A stretch of DNA of 64,000 nucleotides from Opitutaceae bacterium (lineage in GTDB: Bacteria > Verrucomicrobiota > Verrucomicrobiia > Opitutales > Opitutaceae), in NCBI GenBank assembly GCA_028284235.1, contig JANQSC010000071.1:124001-188000 (forward strand), written 5' to 3'. This document shows, in pieces, positions 61,636 through 64,000 of the stretch. Position 1 is the first letter of the stretch, and each line of letters starts with the position of its first letter. The notes under the pieces were generated by a model. The model made no database searches. It had not been told where the DNA came from and was given only the letters and a program-made list of their open reading frames with translations. Made by a program: the position numbers and the translations under genes.

Positions 61636-62229
61636 GTCGCGCGAGTGGTTTTCCAGCAGCATTTCAACTTGACCGCGAATCACGTCGTGTCCGACGAGCC
61701 CTGTGTAGCGCTGCTGTACCTTGCCCTCGGGATCGACGACGACCAAGGTCGGGATGTAACGCACCGGTCCAAACGCCTGTTCGAGACTCTCGTTGTTTCG
61801 GGCGATGTCGTAGTTGATTTGGTGTGACGAGACGAATGCGTCGATGCTCTTGGAAGCCTGATCCAAGGAGACGCCAATGATCTCGAGGCTTTCGGCTGGA
61901 AATTCATTGCGGAGCGCGATCAAGGCTGGAATCTCCTCGCGGCAAGGGGCGCACCAGGTCGCCCAGTAAACGATGATGGAGACTTTTCCCTTGGCGGCGT
62001 CGGAGCTGATCTCGCGTCCCGACATCGTGGTTACCGCCCATTCGAGAGATTCCTCCTCGCCTACAATGGCGGCATTTTGCGAACCATTCTCGGAGTTGAG
62101 GGAAGTGCCTAGAACCGCGTCGCTCACCACACACAGCGGGCATTTGTCGGTGCCCATGCTGATTCCCAAATAAGCGGCGATCGCGCCAATAAGTATCAAA
62201 GTAGACCAGTTGCGTTTTAAAAAATCCAT
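61618..62229 (-). CDS. TlpA-like thioredoxin with membrane anchor
   Basis: 203 aa. An N-terminal membrane helix (about residues 8-25) is followed by KCPLC (Cys30, Cys33), then the thioredoxin domain with WATWCAPC (Cys93, Cys96) and TLVVVDPEG near the end. The domain faces the periplasm and would reduce disulfides or support cytochrome maturation. The second CPLC pair close to the helix is unusual for TlpA and could give an extra redox or metal site. Confidence 0.9.
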   Translation of the reverse strand: MDFLKRNWSTLILIGAIAAYLGISMGTDKCPLCVVSDAVLGTSLNSENGSQNAAIVGEEESLEWAVTTMSGREISSDAAKGKVSIIVYWATWCAPCREEIPALIALRNEFPAESLEIIGVSLDQASKSIDAFVSSHQINYDIARNNESLEQAFGPVRYIPTLVVVDPEGKVQQRYTGLVGHDVIRGQVEMLLENHSRDLVAGS

Positions 62230-62385
62230 AGCGTCACCCCTTGCGGGCCTTCGTTCTGGAACTACGTTTGTCTGGGCAGGGTGATTTCATCGTGGGTGTG
62301 AAGCGAGAGATTATCGCGTCGTTTTTACGGGCTTACCGTAAACTCCTACTTGGTTCAATTTCATATCGACGAAAGCGCGCGACAA

Positions 62386-64000
62386 CTAAAGCGAGCGGTC
62401 GATCGGACCGTAGAGCGGGGCGAAGCTTTCCTGGCGGGCCCAGCCTTGCTCGCCGTTGGGGAGTTCGATCTTCAGCCATCCGAGGAATCGCTTGACGACG
62501 ATGCCGACCGATCCCTCCGGCAGAGGCGACTCGATTTGCTCGACTTCCAGATCAGTTGGAACGCTTTTAAGCGTCTCGTCCTGAGTGACGACGATCGCTT
62601 CGGGATTCGCCAGCAAGCCGTACTCACCCCGAGCCCAGTCGGCGACAAACACGGCCGCTACCGCGAGAACGCCAATGACTGCGAGGACGAAGCGGGGCCG
62701 TTTTTGTCCGCGTAAATAAAGCAAGGCGACCCAAGCACAGAACGCGACTCCCGCGCAGAGCATGGAAAGATAGGCGACACGTTCCCATTGGGCGGGCGTG
62801 AGGAGCGAGACGTAGGCCATCATTCCGTCGCCTTTCACCAGTCGACCCAAAGTTGGGTAGTAGCCGCCACTCTTGCTGAGAGCTACTTTGAGATTCCACC
62901 TGAGTTCGGGAGCTCGGGTGTCGAGGAGAAAGGCGGACGTCCAGTACGCCATGGCGTTTCCCCAGTTTTCCTGCTGGGCCGATGCCAGGCCCAGATTGTG
63001 TCGAGCGCTCCAGTTGGCGGGATTGGCCTCGAGTTCGCTTTCCCAAGCGGTTTGCGCGGCTGCAAAATCGCCTTGGTTGTAACTCTTCAGTCCATCGCCG
63101 ACGCTCGTGTCGACGCCGATGAGACAGAGGGTCAAGGCGATTACGGCAAACCAGGCTTTGTGGGAGAAGAAGCGTCGCAGCGAAATTCCCGGTTGACGAA
63201 TTTGCCCGAGAAGGTCGCGCAGCTCCGACTGCCATTCCTTGAAGGGCGGGGCTTTTTTGCCGAAAAGCATGCGGTCGGAATTTTGCCAAAGCGTTTTCCA
63301 ACGGGCGGCTTGTTCGTTGTCAGAGTATTTGGACACCGCGTGCGCGACGTCTTCGAACGAAGGCTCTTCAGAGCGAATCTCCCAGTACTCCTTTGCGGCG
63401 ACTCGCCAATCGAGCTGGGCGGCTTTCGCTCCGCTTTCCGAGTCGTCGAGCGAAAGGGAAGCGGCTTTGAGAGCGCGGAAGGCGTTGCGGCGCCGTTTGT
63501 TGGGGTCGTAAATGACCGAGCGAACGAGCGCGATCAGCGCCCACAGCAGGGCGGGCGCGGCGAATGAGAGAGCGAGGTAGCTGAAGGAAACGCGTCCCTC
63601 GGGAATCGTCGCTACTTGGTTCGATTCACTCGGGGAGCTGAGCAGCTCGATTGGTTTGGAAAGCAGATTGACGCCAACTGGGTCGAGTTCGAATCCGAGT
63701 CCACTGGAGTCGCTCGTCCCGGCGGGTGACGCCGGGGTCAACGCCGGTTGGGTCGGGGAGGGCGGGTTGTCCTGCGTAACGAGCGGATTCACGACGATCG
63801 TTTTTGCAGGAATGCTGATGGTCTCGTATCGGTCGCTTTTCGGATTGAAGAAACTGAATTCCGTTGGGCCGAATTGGAAATCGCCCGATTGGGTGGGGAT
63901 AAGGACGATATCCTCGGAGAGGCTCCCGTCGAATGGGGAATCTTCGGAAATTTCCTTGTTCACATCGGGCTGAATGGAGCGGAAAGTGCTGGACACGTTG
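62386..64000 (-). CDS. BatD/BatE-like TPR and SH3 protein, 5' part outside the window
   Basis: At least 536 residues; the frame is still open at the right edge. The N-terminal part visible here (TQSGDFQFGPTEFSFFNPKSDRYETISIPAKTIVV) matches the end of BatD-type beta domains. A membrane helix (near SFSYLALSFAAPALLWALIALV), a cytoplasmic segment, another helix (WFAVIALTLCLIGV), TPR repeats (SYNQGDFAAAQTAWESELEANPANWSARHNLGLASAQQENWGNAMAYWTSAF) and a terminal SH3-like domain follow (EGSVGIVVKRFLGWLKIELPNGEQGWARQESF). This fusion is the BatD-BatE arrangement of aerotolerance operons; batA/batB would be expected upstream, beyond the edge. Confidence 0.75.
   Translation of the reverse strand, partial: NVSSTFRSIQPDVNKEISEDSPFDGSLSEDIVLIPTQSGDFQFGPTEFSFFNPKSDRYETISIPAKTIVVNPLVTQDNPPSPTQPALTPASPAGTSDSSGLGFELDPVGVNLLSKPIELLSSPSESNQVATIPEGRVSFSYLALSFAAPALLWALIALVRSVIYDPNKRRRNAFRALKAASLSLDDSESGAKAAQLDWRVAAKEYWEIRSEEPSFEDVAHAVSKYSDNEQAARWKTLWQNSDRMLFGKKAPPFKEWQSELRDLLGQIRQPGISLRRFFSHKAWFAVIALTLCLIGVDTSVGDGLKSYNQGDFAAAQTAWESELEANPANWSARHNLGLASAQQENWGNAMAYWTSAFLLDTRAPELRWNLKVALSKSGGYYPTLGRLVKGDGMMAYVSLLTPAQWERVAYLSMLCAGVAFCAWVALLYLRGQKRPRFVLAVIGVLAVAAVFVADWARGEYGLLANPEAIVVTQDETLKSVPTDLEVEQIESPLPEGSVGIVVKRFLGWLKIELPNGEQGWARQESFAPLYGPIDRSL

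Noticed and set aside
1..64000. CRISPR array, tRNA, rRNA, integrase or insertion sequence
   Set aside because: No regularly spaced identical repeats, no cloverleaf-like sequence that I could recognise and no transposase or recombinase frames; a tRNAscan or Infernal run would be needed to exclude small RNAs fully.

Overview
The window is most consistent with a chromosomal segment of a Verrucomicrobiota bacterium of the class Opitutia (Puniceicoccales/Opitutales-like, probably marine or polysaccharide-associated). The evidence is the gene mix: four formylglycine sulfatases, a GH29 fucosidase, planctomycete/verrucomicrobial PSCyt-DUF1549-DUF1553 and DUF1501 proteins, an Opitutales-style LacI regulator and TonB receptor, a Ton cluster with DUF3450, and lipid A and Lol genes showing a Gram-negative envelope. 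This taxonomic call is inference from families, not a database match. I see no rRNA, tRNA, CRISPR array, transposase or phage gene.

Layout. 1-288: end of a K+ channel. 296-6558 (minus): sulfatase, alpha-L-fucosidase, sodium/solute symporter and LacI regulator, a small locus for sulfated fucose-containing glycans. 6967-10778 (plus): TonB-dependent receptor, terminator and a lipoprotein sulfatase. 10977-11918 (minus): sugar isomerase-like TIM barrel. 12042-21122 (plus): a tight operon CotH, VTC-type polyphosphate polymerase, DUF4956 membrane protein, HlyD-like adaptor, TolC-like protein, second CotH; directly in front of it is a tandem 11-bp-period repeat that looks like a Pho box. 21496-27395 (minus): PSCyt protein, DUF1501 protein and iduronate-sulfatase-like protein; 27644-31278 (plus): AraC regulator, arylsulfatase, class I aldolase.

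31584-40387: AGCS symporter, 3-hydroxyisobutyrate-dehydrogenase-type reductase, CBS protein with a SulP-STAS-CBS transporter, enolase-superfamily dehydratase/epimerase, a small RNase III-like protein and two unknown genes. 40563-49509 (plus): acylphosphatase, ABC ATPase/permease plus a coupled TPR-like protein, APS kinase, a coiled-coil membrane protein, HAD phosphatase, DAACS symporter, UvrB. 49634-54287 (minus): Ton energising cluster DUF3450, ExbB/TolQ, ExbD, ExbD, TPR, without a TonB gene. 54979-64000: LipA, then LysS, LolC/E, LolD, Gfo/Idh oxidoreductase, LpxB (plus), and a TlpA-like thioredoxin and a BatD/BatE-like partial gene (minus).

How the parts fit. The left 31 kb is an accessory glycan and sulfate region: sulfatases and fucosidase release sugars and sulfate, the TonB receptor and symporter import them, and LacI/AraC regulators respond. 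The SulP transporter and APS kinase may handle sulfate, though neither is linked in an operon to the sulfatases. The most striking unit is the CotH/VTC/DUF4956 operon: it joins a predicted polyphosphate-forming enzyme and two exported CotH kinase-fold proteins to periplasmic-adaptor and outer-membrane-channel genes but has no conventional inner-membrane transporter, and its upstream repeat suggests phosphate-starvation control. The right half is mainly housekeeping and envelope biogenesis. Palindromic intergenic repeats are scattered throughout.
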